From Blastococcus mobilis (lineage in GTDB: Bacteria; Actinomycetota; Actinomycetes; Mycobacteriales; Geodermatophilaceae), in the NCBI RefSeq assembly GCF_900188025.1, contig NZ_FZNO01000017.1:1-64000 (forward strand): 64,000 nt of DNA, written 5' to 3'. This document shows, piece after piece, positions 7,315 to 15,372 of the stretch. The position numbers and the translations under genes were made by a program. Position 1 is the stretch's first letter, and each line of letters begins with the position of its first letter. The notes beneath the pieces were generated by a model. That model saw only the letters and a list, made by a program, of their open reading frames with translations. It searched no databases and had not been told where the DNA came from.

Positions 7315-9021
7315 TCACCTCTGCACCTCTCCCAGCGGGTTGGGGATCTGCACGTAGACGGACTGGGCGGCGACCGGGCCGTCGAGCTCGTCGCGGCCGT
7401 CGACGCCGGTGAGCAGGTTGGCCTTGACCGGCAGCCGGTCGGCCTCCAGCAGCAGCGCGGCGGCCGGGGACGGGAAGGGCCTGGCCAAGTGGTCGCGCAG
7501 CACGTCGGCGAGCACGCCGAGCAGGTCCGTCTCGTCGGCGAGCCCCGCGCCGGCGAGGGCGGCGGCGCAGCCGATCAGGTTGTTGACCCCCAGGTAGTAG
7601 ACGACCCGGTCGGTGACCAGCGCGTCGTCGAACACCAGGCCGGTCTCCCCGGCGATCCCGGGCAGCAGGTCCTCCAGCTCCGGGGCCCGGGAGGCGGCGG
7701 CGTACCAGCCCTGGTTGTCCCGGTACCAGCCGCGGTCGGGCAGCCCGTCGCCGTCGAGCCCGACGAGCACGTTCTGCAGGTGCGCCTCCAGGCCGATGCC
7801 CCAGCGGCCGTGCAGCCACAGCAGGGGCGCGGCGACGGCGTCGAGCCACCGGCGGTACCAGAGCTCCGCCGCCCGCGGCACCGGCTGGCCGGTCCGGGCC
7901 GCGAGCGCGTGCACCAGGTCGGCGGCCGGCGGGCGGCCCCGGTCGGGGCGGGCGTCGAGGAGGGCGCCGGCGCAGGACACCCGGTCGGCCGCCCGGAACG
8001 GCTGCTCGCGGACCACGGTGTCCAGCCCGACCGGTCCATCGGGTCCGTCGACCCCCACCCAGGCCGGGTCGCGGATCAGCCCGAAGCCCGGGTGCGCCGC
8101 GGCCAGCGCGGCGCCGAGGCCGCCGTCCACCAGTTCGGCGGTGCGGACGCCGAGCCGCAGCTCACCGCGCAGGTTCTCCCGGCGGCTGTTGGTGACCCGC
8201 AGTCCGAGGCTGAGCTTGAGCATCACCGGCGCGTCCGGGCGGGCGACGGTGCGCAGCGAGGAGGTGGCCCACCACGGGGGCCCGGCCGGCCCCAGGTCGA
8301 CCAGGTCCCCGCGTTCCAGCAGGGCCGCCGCGCCGGGCCGCGCCGCCAGCCGGGCCGCCTGCCACGGGTGCGCGGGGACCGGGAGGAACCCGGCCGGCAC
8401 CTCGAGGTCGCCGGCCAGCTCGCGGAGCAGCGTGGGGACGTCGCCGGCGGCGCTGCCGGTCGCGACGACCTCCCGCCGTGCGGCGAACCAGTGCAGCGGG
8501 AACCGCCCGCGGGTCTCGGGTGCGTAGGTGGCGTCCTCGGCGTCGGGCAGTCCGTCGCGGCTCTTGGTCATCGGGTGCCAGGGGTGCCCGGCCAGCAGTC
8601 CCTGCTCGGCGGCCAGCCACGGCGGCAGGCCGGCCGGCGGCTCGGGGTCCGTGGCCCGCAGCAGCGCGTACCCCGCGGCCCGGTGGGCGGACTCGGTGAT
8701 CCGGGTCCGGGCGTCCTGGCCGTGGCCGGCGGGCAGTCCGGTGCGGGCGGCGGCCTCGGCGGTGAGCCACCCGGCGACCGCGTCGACGTCGAGGGGGGCG
8801 CCGTCGGGCGTGGTGACCGCGCCCAGGTCGTGCCGTCCGCTGGGGGAGCGGCGGAGGACGTCCACCACGAGGGCCCGCCCGGTGGCCGGGAGGTCCACGC
8901 GGACCGGGCCGGGACCGGGCACCGGGGTGCCGGTCTCCCGCAGCCAGCAGCGCACCAGCACGTCGAGGGCGCCGGCCCGGGCCTGCTGGGCGGGGGAGAT
9001 CAGGGTCGGGGCGGCGGTCAC
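7315..9021 (-). CDS. IucA/IucC-family NIS siderophore synthetase (A-type candidate)
   Basis: This 568-residue synthetase carries the hallmark HPWHPMTKSR box (146-155), VPAHPWQ (215-221), an Arg/Asn-rich VMLKLSLGLRVTNSRREN segment and GLEAHLQN, with a C-terminal FhuF-like part (YLGVNNLIG). A-type enzymes activate citrate for the first amine condensation, the second synthetase completing the bis-amide. ATG 9021 overlaps the upstream decarboxylase stop (ATGA). The second paralogue of the operon is two genes downstream, so the pair is arranged as in rhizobactin-type clusters. Confidence 0.92.
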   Translation of the reverse strand: MTAAPTLISPAQQARAGALDVLVRCWLRETGTPVPGPGPVRVDLPATGRALVVDVLRRSPSGRHDLGAVTTPDGAPLDVDAVAGWLTAEAAARTGLPAGHGQDARTRITESAHRAAGYALLRATDPEPPAGLPPWLAAEQGLLAGHPWHPMTKSRDGLPDAEDATYAPETRGRFPLHWFAARREVVATGSAAGDVPTLLRELAGDLEVPAGFLPVPAHPWQAARLAARPGAAALLERGDLVDLGPAGPPWWATSSLRTVARPDAPVMLKLSLGLRVTNSRRENLRGELRLGVRTAELVDGGLGAALAAAHPGFGLIRDPAWVGVDGPDGPVGLDTVVREQPFRAADRVSCAGALLDARPDRGRPPAADLVHALAARTGQPVPRAAELWYRRWLDAVAAPLLWLHGRWGIGLEAHLQNVLVGLDGDGLPDRGWYRDNQGWYAAASRAPELEDLLPGIAGETGLVFDDALVTDRVVYYLGVNNLIGCAAALAGAGLADETDLLGVLADVLRDHLARPFPSPAAALLLEADRLPVKANLLTGVDGRDELDGPVAAQSVYVQIPNPLGEVQR

Positions 9022-10430
9022 GCGGCGGCCTCCTCGGCGGAGCCGGCGGCGAGGACCAGGTCGAGCAGCGCGTCGACGCCGGCCGGGGTAGCCGCCGGGT
9101 TGAGCAGGGTGAGTTTGAGGTGCACCCGCCCGTCCAGCTCGGTCCGGCCCACGACCGCGCGCCCCTCGCGCAGCAGCCGGCGACGCAGGCCGCCGTTGAC
9201 CGCGTCACCGCCGCGGTGGCGGAACACCACGGTGCTCAGCACCGGGGCCGCGGCGAGCTCCAGTCGGGGTTCGGCCTGCACCCGCGCCGCGGCGTACGCG
9301 GCCAGGTCGCAGCAGGCGTCGACCATCGCGCCGAGACCGGTCCGCCCGAGCGCCCGCAGCGTGACGGCGATCTTCAGGACGTCGGCGCGGCGCGTCGTGC
9401 GCAGTGACCGGCCGAGCAGGCTGGGGTACCCGGCCGCCTCGTCGTCCGCCGGGTTGAGGTAGGCCGCCCGCCGGGCCAGCGGGGCGAACGCGGCCGCGTC
9501 CCGGGTGAGCAGCACCCCCGCGGCGGCCGGCTGCCAGCCGAACTTGTGCAGGTCCAGGGAGACGCTGTCGGCCTGCTCGAGGCCGGCCAGCAGGTGCCGG
9601 CGGCGGCCGGAGAACAGCAGACCCCCGCCGTAGGCGGCGTCGACGTGCAGCCACCCGGCGTGGCGGCGGACCAGCGCGGCCACGGCCGGGAGCGGGTCGA
9701 TCGTCCCCAGGTCGGTGGTGCCGGCCGTGGCGACCACGACGGGGCGCTCGCCTGCGGGTGCATCGCGCAGCAGCGCGGCCAGCGCGGCGAGGTCCAGGGC
9801 CCGGTCGGCCGCCGACGGCACCGCGACGACGGCCGGCAGCCCCAGCAGGTGTGCCGCCCGCTCCACGGAGAAGTGCGCGGCCGCACCGGCGTACAGCCGA
9901 ACCGGTCCCGGGGCGGCGTCGCGGGCCAGCAGCAGGGCGGTGTAGGTCGACCCCGTCCCGCCGGTGGTCACCACCCCGCCGCCACCGGGCAGGCCGGCCA
10001 GCTCGGCGAGCGCGGCGACGACCCGATCCTCGAGCACCGTGGCGGCGGGCGCCTGGTCCCAGCTGTCCAGCGACTGGTTCAGCGCGCTGGCGGCCAGGTC
10101 GGCCGCGACCGCGACCGGCAGCGGCGGGCAGTGCAGGTGGGCCGCGCACCGGGGGTCGGCCGGGTCGGCGGCGCCCGCGGCGACGGTGCTCACCAGCCCG
10201 ACGAGGGCGGCCCGCTCACCGATCCCGTCCTGCGGCAGGACGCCACCGGTCAGCGCCGCGTCGACGTCCGCGGTCACCTGCCGGGGGTCGCCGGCGGGGA
10301 CCGGTCCACCCCGTGCCTCCCGTCCGGCGGCGAGCGCGTCGAGCGAGAGCGCCACCAGGTCGGCCAGGTCGTGCCGGCCGGAGCCGCGGAGCCCGTCGGG
10401 GGCCGGTCGACCGGGGACGACGGCGGTCAT
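9018..10430 (-). CDS. PLP-dependent L-2,4-diaminobutyrate decarboxylase (group II)
   Basis: This 470-residue pyridoxal-phosphate decarboxylase of the DDC/glutamate decarboxylase group fits the role of converting L-2,4-diaminobutyrate to 1,3-diaminopropane, as RhbB does. Seen: the substrate/PLP region VTTGGTGSTYTALLLAR, HVDAAYGGGLLF (262-273) with the PLP-contacting Asp, and SLDLHKFGWQP with the Schiff-base Lys at about 296. ATG 10430 overlaps the aminotransferase stop by 4 nt. The adjacent diaminobutyrate aminotransferase supports this substrate over tyrosine or glutamate. Confidence 0.9.
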   Translation of the reverse strand: MTAVVPGRPAPDGLRGSGRHDLADLVALSLDALAAGREARGGPVPAGDPRQVTADVDAALTGGVLPQDGIGERAALVGLVSTVAAGAADPADPRCAAHLHCPPLPVAVAADLAASALNQSLDSWDQAPAATVLEDRVVAALAELAGLPGGGGVVTTGGTGSTYTALLLARDAAPGPVRLYAGAAAHFSVERAAHLLGLPAVVAVPSAADRALDLAALAALLRDAPAGERPVVVATAGTTDLGTIDPLPAVAALVRRHAGWLHVDAAYGGGLLFSGRRRHLLAGLEQADSVSLDLHKFGWQPAAAGVLLTRDAAAFAPLARRAAYLNPADDEAAGYPSLLGRSLRTTRRADVLKIAVTLRALGRTGLGAMVDACCDLAAYAAARVQAEPRLELAAAPVLSTVVFRHRGGDAVNGGLRRRLLREGRAVVGRTELDGRVHLKLTLLNPAATPAGVDALLDLVLAAGSAEEAAA

Positions 10431-11809
10431 GCCCGGTGCTCCCGCTCGGCGGCGGTCAGGGCGGCGTCGAGGCGGTCGAGGACCGCGCCGGCCTCCTCGT
10501 CGGTCATCACCAGCGGCGGCAGCAGCCGGACGACGCTGTCGTGCCGCCCGCCCAGCTCGACGATCAGCCCGCGCCGCAGGCACTCCGCACGGACCGCCAC
10601 GGCCAGCCCCGGAGCGGCCGGCCGGGCGCCGCAGGCGTCCGGCGCGCCGTCCGGCTCGACCAGCTCGATGCCGTTCATCAGCCCCCGGCCGCGCACCTCG
10701 CCGATCGAGGGGTGCGCGCTCGCCAGGGTCGTCAGCCCGGCCCGCAGGCGCCGGCCGAGTGCGTCGGCCCGCTCGGGCAGCCGCTCGGCGAGCACGTGCC
10801 GCAGCGTGGCGGCACCGGCCGCCATCGCCAGGGTGGTGCCGCGGAAGGTGCCGGTGTGCGCGCCGGGTGCCCAGGTGTCGAGGTGGTCGGCGTACACCAC
10901 CACCGCCAGCGGGAGGCTCCCGCCGATCGCCTTGGACAGGACCATGACGTCCGGCTCGACCCCGGCGGCGTCGATCGCCCACATGGTCCCGGTGCGGCCC
11001 ACGCCGGTCTGCACCTCGTCGACGACCAGCGGAATGCCCCGCTCGGCGGTGATCCGCCGCATCTCCCTCAGCCACGGCAGCGGGGCGGGGACGACGCCGC
11101 CCTCGCCCTGCACCGCCTCCAGGATCATCGCGGCGGGCGGCACGATGCCGCCGTTGGGGTCGTCGAGCAGCCGCTCGACGTAGCGCGCCGACACCTCCCC
11201 GGAGGAGTCCCCCAGCCCGAACGGGCAGCGGTAGGCGTGCGGGTAGGGCAGCCGGGCCGCCTCGGCGGCCACGCCGGTCATCGGCTCCTTGACCGCCACC
11301 CCGCCGGAGGCGGCCAGGGCGCCGGCGGTCATCCCGTGGTAGGCCCCGGTGAACGCCGCCACGCCGCTGCGGCCGGTGGCCGTGCGGGCGAGCTTGAGCG
11401 CGGCCTCGACGGCGTCGGTGCCGGCCGGCCCGCAGAAGTGCACCCTGGCGCGCCCGGCCAGCCCGGGCGGCAGCGCGGCGAAGAGCGCGTCGGTGAACTC
11501 GTCCTTCTCCGGGGTGGCGATGTCGAGGGCGTGCCAGGGCGCGCCCCGCTCGATGACCCGCTGCACCGCCTCGACGACGACCGGGTGGTTGTGGCCGAGC
11601 GCCAGCGTCCCGGCGCCCGACAGGCAGTCGAGGTAGCGGCGGCCGTCCGCGCCGGTCACCGTCATGCCCCGGGCGTGCACCGGCACGATGCGGAAGGTCC
11701 GGGCGTAGGTGCGGGCGGCGGACTCGCGGGCCGCCTGCCGGGCGAGCACGCCGACGGGGTCGGGGGGCGCGGTGCGGTCACGGGTGGTGCGGTCGACGGC
11801 GAGGCTCAC
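10427..11809 (-). CDS. Diaminobutyrate-2-oxoglutarate aminotransferase (class III)
   Basis: This 460-residue class III aminotransferase belongs to the EctB/RhbA/DABA-aminotransferase group and makes L-2,4-diaminobutyrate from aspartate semialdehyde and glutamate. Motifs: HFCGPAGTDAVEAALKLAR (124-142), the PLP-contacting VVDEVQTGVGRTG (262-274), the Schiff-base Lys in VLSKAIGG (K293) and the THTGTFRGTTLAMAAG-like region. No ectoine genes (ectA, ectC) lie nearby, so it serves siderophore synthesis. GTG 11809 overlaps the previous stop (GTGA). Confidence 0.9.
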   Translation of the reverse strand: MSLAVDRTTRDRTAPPDPVGVLARQAARESAARTYARTFRIVPVHARGMTVTGADGRRYLDCLSGAGTLALGHNHPVVVEAVQRVIERGAPWHALDIATPEKDEFTDALFAALPPGLAGRARVHFCGPAGTDAVEAALKLARTATGRSGVAAFTGAYHGMTAGALAASGGVAVKEPMTGVAAEAARLPYPHAYRCPFGLGDSSGEVSARYVERLLDDPNGGIVPPAAMILEAVQGEGGVVPAPLPWLREMRRITAERGIPLVVDEVQTGVGRTGTMWAIDAAGVEPDVMVLSKAIGGSLPLAVVVYADHLDTWAPGAHTGTFRGTTLAMAAGAATLRHVLAERLPERADALGRRLRAGLTTLASAHPSIGEVRGRGLMNGIELVEPDGAPDACGARPAAPGLAVAVRAECLRRGLIVELGGRHDSVVRLLPPLVMTDEEAGAVLDRLDAALTAAEREHRA

Positions 11810-13116
11810 GGGACGACCTCCAGGACGGGGGCGAGGACGGGCGGGGCAGGTGGGATGTCGGCTCCCGGAACGACGACGTCGCGGGTGGCCGGCGGGTGGC
11901 CGAGGAAGGACTGCAGGGCGAACTCCCAGCCGTAGGCGCCGGCCTGCGGGATGACCACCAGGTCGCCGGCCCGGACCCGGTTGACGACGACGTCGCGGAC
12001 CAGGACGTCCTCAGGCGTGCACAGCTCCCCGACGACCGTCACGGGGACGTCGCGGAGCTCGGGACGCGGCAGGGCGGACGGCCAGTCCTCGACCGGGAGC
12101 ACGGTGAGGGCGAAGGGGAAGTCCTCGGTGCCGGGCAGGGCGAAGCCACCGATGCCGCCGCGCACGAGGACGTACGCGGTCCCGTAGGAGTGCTTGACGT
12201 CGACGACCTCGGCGGCGTACCAGCCGCAGTCGGCGACCAGCCAGCGGCCGGGTTCCAGGGCGACCTCCACGCCGGCCGGGGGAGTGAGCCGGTGCAGCTC
12301 CTCGCCGAGGAGGTCGACGTCGAGCGGGTCCTCCCCGCCGTAGGCGACGCCCAGCCCACCACCGACGTCGACCCACCGCAGGTCCACCCCGTGCTGCCGC
12401 GCAGTCCGCGCCGCCCAGTCCAGGCACCAGCCGACATAGGCGGCGTGCGCCCGGGCGTCGCGGTTGCCGCAGACGGCGTGCACGTGGAAGCCGGCGACAT
12501 CCAGGCCGGGCAGCGAGCGGGCGAGGGCGAGCACCTCGGGGACGTCGGGCTCGGGGACGCCGAAGGGAGCCGGGCGCCCGCCCATGGCCAGGGTGCCGCG
12601 CACCCCGACCGCGGCAGGGTTGACCCGCAGCCCGACCCGCACGGTCCGACCCCGGGCCTGGGCCACCGCGGACAGCCGGACCAGCTCGAGGGGGCTCTCG
12701 ACGTGCACGACCTCGGTGCCGGCGTCGAGCAGGGCGTCCAGCAGGGCCGGGGCCTTGGCCGGTCCGGCGGCCAGCAGCCGGGGGGACCGGCCGGCGGCGA
12801 GCAGCGCGGCCCGGGCGGCGTCGGCCTCGGCGCGCGAGGCGACCTCGAAGCCGTCCACGCCGCCGGACCCGGCCAGCGCGGCGAGCACCGCCGGGAAGCC
12901 GTTGGCCTTCGCCGCGAAGAACAGCGACGCCCACGGTGGCAGGACCGCGCGGAGGGCGCGGGCGCGGGCTGCGGCGACCCGTGGGTCGTAGACGTAGCCG
13001 CTGACCGTCTCGGCGCGGGTCCGGGCGTGCAGCAGGTGGCGGATGGCGGGGGGGAGGGCGGTGGGCGGCAGGACGTGAGCGCAGTCGGTGCCGGCGGCCG
13101 AGGGAGGGGACAGCAA
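11806..13116 (-). CDS. Type III PLP decarboxylase (SbnH/PvsE-like), first gene of siderophore operon
   Basis: This 436-residue alanine-racemase-fold decarboxylase has the PLP Lys in FFAAKANGFP (K70), the dimer-interface HVHAVCGN motif, a glycine-rich phosphate loop WVDVGGGLGVAYGG and the catalytic Cys of GELCTPEDVL near residue 370. The family includes ornithine/DAP decarboxylases and the siderophore enzymes SbnH (staphyloferrin B) and PvsE (vibrioferrin), which decarboxylate a citryl-conjugate rather than a free amino acid. It starts at TTG 13116 with GGAGG four bases upstream. A rhizobactin-type pathway does not need it, which makes its role here open. Confidence 0.85.
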   Translation of the reverse strand: MLSPPSAAGTDCAHVLPPTALPPAIRHLLHARTRAETVSGYVYDPRVAAARARALRAVLPPWASLFFAAKANGFPAVLAALAGSGGVDGFEVASRAEADAARAALLAAGRSPRLLAAGPAKAPALLDALLDAGTEVVHVESPLELVRLSAVAQARGRTVRVGLRVNPAAVGVRGTLAMGGRPAPFGVPEPDVPEVLALARSLPGLDVAGFHVHAVCGNRDARAHAAYVGWCLDWAARTARQHGVDLRWVDVGGGLGVAYGGEDPLDVDLLGEELHRLTPPAGVEVALEPGRWLVADCGWYAAEVVDVKHSYGTAYVLVRGGIGGFALPGTEDFPFALTVLPVEDWPSALPRPELRDVPVTVVGELCTPEDVLVRDVVVNRVRAGDLVVIPQAGAYGWEFALQSFLGHPPATRDVVVPGADIPPAPPVLAPVLEVVP

Positions 13117-13135
13117 CGGACCTCCAGGGAGCTAA

Positions 13136-13154
13136 TTAGGTAAGGCTCACCTTA
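13136..13154. promoter_or_regulatory. Iron box (IdeR/DmdR/DtxR operator) of the siderophore operon
   Basis: TTAGGTAAGGCTCACCTTA is a near-perfect 19-bp match to the actinobacterial iron box (TTAGGTTAGGCTAACCTAA). It lies 20 nt upstream of the TTG start of the first siderophore gene. Fe2+-loaded IdeR/DmdR would repress the operon, so expression is expected under iron starvation. Confidence 0.9.
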
Positions 13155-13224
13155 GTTGCTCCCCTCACTCGATGTGCAAGCGGGGTCACCGACGCGTCAC
13201 GGCCGCCGGGTGCTGCCGCGTGCC

Positions 13225-13254
13225 CCCGGGTGGACGCCGGAGCCACCACCCGGG
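13225..13254 (-). terminator. GC hairpin after the siderophore-binding protein gene
   Basis: CCCGGGTGG (13225-13233) pairs perfectly with CCACCCGGG (13246-13254) around a 12-nt loop. It lies about 65 nt past the stop of the minus-strand binding-protein gene and upstream of the siderophore operon. There is no U tract, so it is a candidate insulating terminator only. Confidence 0.4.
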
Positions 13255-13320
13255 CATGGCGGCGTCACCCACCCCGGCGGACCGTGGCCGGCCGGGGCGG
13301 GTGGCGCCGCGGAAGTGCGG

Positions 13321-14259
13321 TCAGAGGCAGTGGGACCCGGCCAGGGTCGTCTCGACGTCCTCGAGGACGACCTCGGCGCCGAGCAGGCCGATGCCGAGCA
13401 TCCACTCGTCGTCGTCGACCTCGAAGGCGCAGTCGGGGACCGCCTCGAGGAACTCCCAGACGGCGGTGACGCCACCCTTGGTGGTCGCGCCCGGGTCGCC
13501 GTAGGCGGTGGAGAAGACGACGTCGGCATCGGCCTGGCCGATCTCCTCCGCACTGACGTAGGCCATGGAGTACTCGTCGTAGGAAAGCTGCGGCAGGGCG
13601 AACCCGACGTCGGTCAGCACGCTTCCGGAGAACGTCTCGGGCCCGTAGATCCGCGTCTCCTCGGGCAGGAAGCGCACGATCGAGGCGGTCGCTCCCTCGG
13701 CGCCGACCGCCTCGCCGACCTGGTCGGCCCGCGCGTCGTACCCGGCCAGCGCTTCCGCGCCCTCCTCGGCCCGGTTCAGGGCGTCCGCGGTCGTCGTGAA
13801 CATTGCCCGCCAGCCCTCCGTGTAGTCGGTGAGGACGGTGGGGGCGATCTGGCTGAGTTGCTCGTAGATCGCCTCGTGGCGGACGCTCGAGGACAGGATC
13901 AGGTCCGGCTGCAGCGCCGCGATCGCCTCGAGGTCGGGCTCCTCGATCGTCCCCACGACCTCGATGCCCTCGGTCCGGTCATCCAGGTACTCGGGGAAAC
14001 CTGTGGCGACGTCGGACTGCACCGAGCCGACCGGAGTGATGTCCAGGGACAGCGCGGTGTCGAGGTGTGGGGTGTCGAGGGTGACGACCCGCTGGGGGTC
14101 GACCGGCACCTCCGTGGTCCCCAGGACGTGGTCGACCGACCGGGTCTCCACCGAACCGGACTCCTGTGCGGATGCCTCCTCGGTGTCGTCCGCGGAGGAG
14201 CCGCACGAACTGAGGGCCATCGCAGCGACGACGGCGGTGATGAGTGATCGCAGGCGCAC
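13321..14259 (-). CDS. Ferric-siderophore ABC transporter substrate-binding lipoprotein (FecB/FhuD type)
   Basis: This lipoprotein of about 312 residues has a short signal peptide and the lipobox ALSSC (Cys about 19). The mature part has the helical-backbone type III binding-protein pattern: PQRVVTLDTPHLDTALSL, then IEEPDLEAIAALQPDLILSS, then a long helix and a second lobe. It should bind the ferri-siderophore outside the membrane. GTG 14259 is chosen because AAGGAA is 9 nt upstream; GTG 14268 lies right on that site. No permease or ATPase gene is adjacent, so it must use components encoded elsewhere. An iron box sits upstream. Confidence 0.88.
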   Translation of the reverse strand: MRLRSLITAVVAAMALSSCGSSADDTEEASAQESGSVETRSVDHVLGTTEVPVDPQRVVTLDTPHLDTALSLDITPVGSVQSDVATGFPEYLDDRTEGIEVVGTIEEPDLEAIAALQPDLILSSSVRHEAIYEQLSQIAPTVLTDYTEGWRAMFTTTADALNRAEEGAEALAGYDARADQVGEAVGAEGATASIVRFLPEETRIYGPETFSGSVLTDVGFALPQLSYDEYSMAYVSAEEIGQADADVVFSTAYGDPGATTKGGVTAVWEFLEAVPDCAFEVDDDEWMLGIGLLGAEVVLEDVETTLAGSHCL

Positions 14260-14377
14260 GGGGCGCACTTCCTTTCAGCAGGCGGCAGGCGCGGACCGGC
14301 CGCATCGATCGAGCAGAACTCAGCCCCACGTCCGGCGGTCCAACGGGAGGCTGAGGACTGGAGACTGCTGAGTTGTA

Positions 14378-14396
14378 TTAGGTAAGGCTTCCCTCA
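14378..14396. promoter_or_regulatory. Second iron box, upstream of the binding-protein gene
   Basis: TTAGGTAAGGCTTCCCTCA matches the IdeR/DmdR iron box, well conserved on the left half and weaker on the right. It lies about 120 nt upstream of the minus-strand binding-protein start and also directly abuts the truncated plus-strand MFS gene. It probably makes the binding protein iron-repressed, and may once have served the MFS gene too. Confidence 0.8.
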
Positions 14397-14400
14397 GTCA

Positions 14401-15270
14401 AATACCGGTAGATTCACGGCGAGCACCGAGCGGACCGGCAAGGCGGTACGCAGCCCGGCGAAGTCGACCCTGCTGGCGCACGCCGCCGGTCCGGTCGGGG
14501 TCGGCGCGTTCGCCGGACCGCTGGCCGTGGCCGGCGTCGCGGTACTCACCGGGGTGCTGTGGCCCGCGCTGGCTGTCCTCGCTGTCCCCGGAGTTGCCTC
14601 GGTCGCGCTGCTGCTGTGGCTGCGCCGACGGATCGGCGACCCGCTGCGCGAGGAGATCCGCGCGGCCGGCCCGCAGCCGCGCACGTCGCTGCTGCGGGCC
14701 GGCCGGGAGCTGCCGCGACCGTTCTGGCTGTTCGCCGCCTCGGCGGGGCTGGCCACCGCCGGGCTGGTCACGTTCGGGGTGATCTCCTCCCACCTCGTGA
14801 CGGCCGGTCTCATCCCGACCGCGGCGGTGCCGGTCCTGTACGCCGCGGCGATGGCCGCCGAGGCGGTCGTTGCGCTCGTCGTTGGCTGGGGGCACGACCG
14901 GTGGGGCGGCAAGGTCCTCGTCGTCCTCCCCGTGCTGGTGGCCGCCGTGCCGGCGCCGGCGTTCTCCAGCGTGTGGACCGTCGCCGTGGCCGGCGTGCTG
15001 ATCTGGAGCTTCGCGACCGGTCTGCAGGACTTCACCGTCAAGGCACTGGTCGCCCGCCTGGTCCCGGCCGGACGGCGGGCCACCGCCTTCGGCATGTTCG
15101 CCACGGTGCAGGGCGCGGCCGCGGTTGCCGGCAGCGCGCTGGCCGGCGCTCTGTCCACCCGTTCGGTGCCCGCGCTGGTTGCCGTCGTCGTCCTACTGCA
15201 ACTGGCCGCCCTGGCCCTACTCCTCCGCACGCTGCGGACCCCGGCAGCTCGAGCGACCAGTCCGGTCTGA
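14401..15270 (+). pseudogene. MFS transporter, 5'-truncated
   Basis: The frame reads from about 14386 to a stop at 15268-15270 and encodes roughly 285 residues with about 8 hydrophobic segments (from TLLAHAAGPVGVGAF to the last helix LVAVVVLLQLAALALLL). A complete MFS protein is about 390-420 residues, so the first three or four helices and the start codon are missing. An internal GTG at 14527 would start inside a membrane helix. Loss of the 5' part must have happened next to the iron box. Codon usage is like the neighbours, so decay is recent. Confidence 0.75.
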
Positions 15271-15372
15271 GCGGCCGAAGCCGCCGTTCACGGCACCTGC
15301 CCATCCGTCTGCACCTAGCCTGCGCGATGCATGTCGCGGGGCACGACGGCTGCAGACCACATGACCGGCCGT

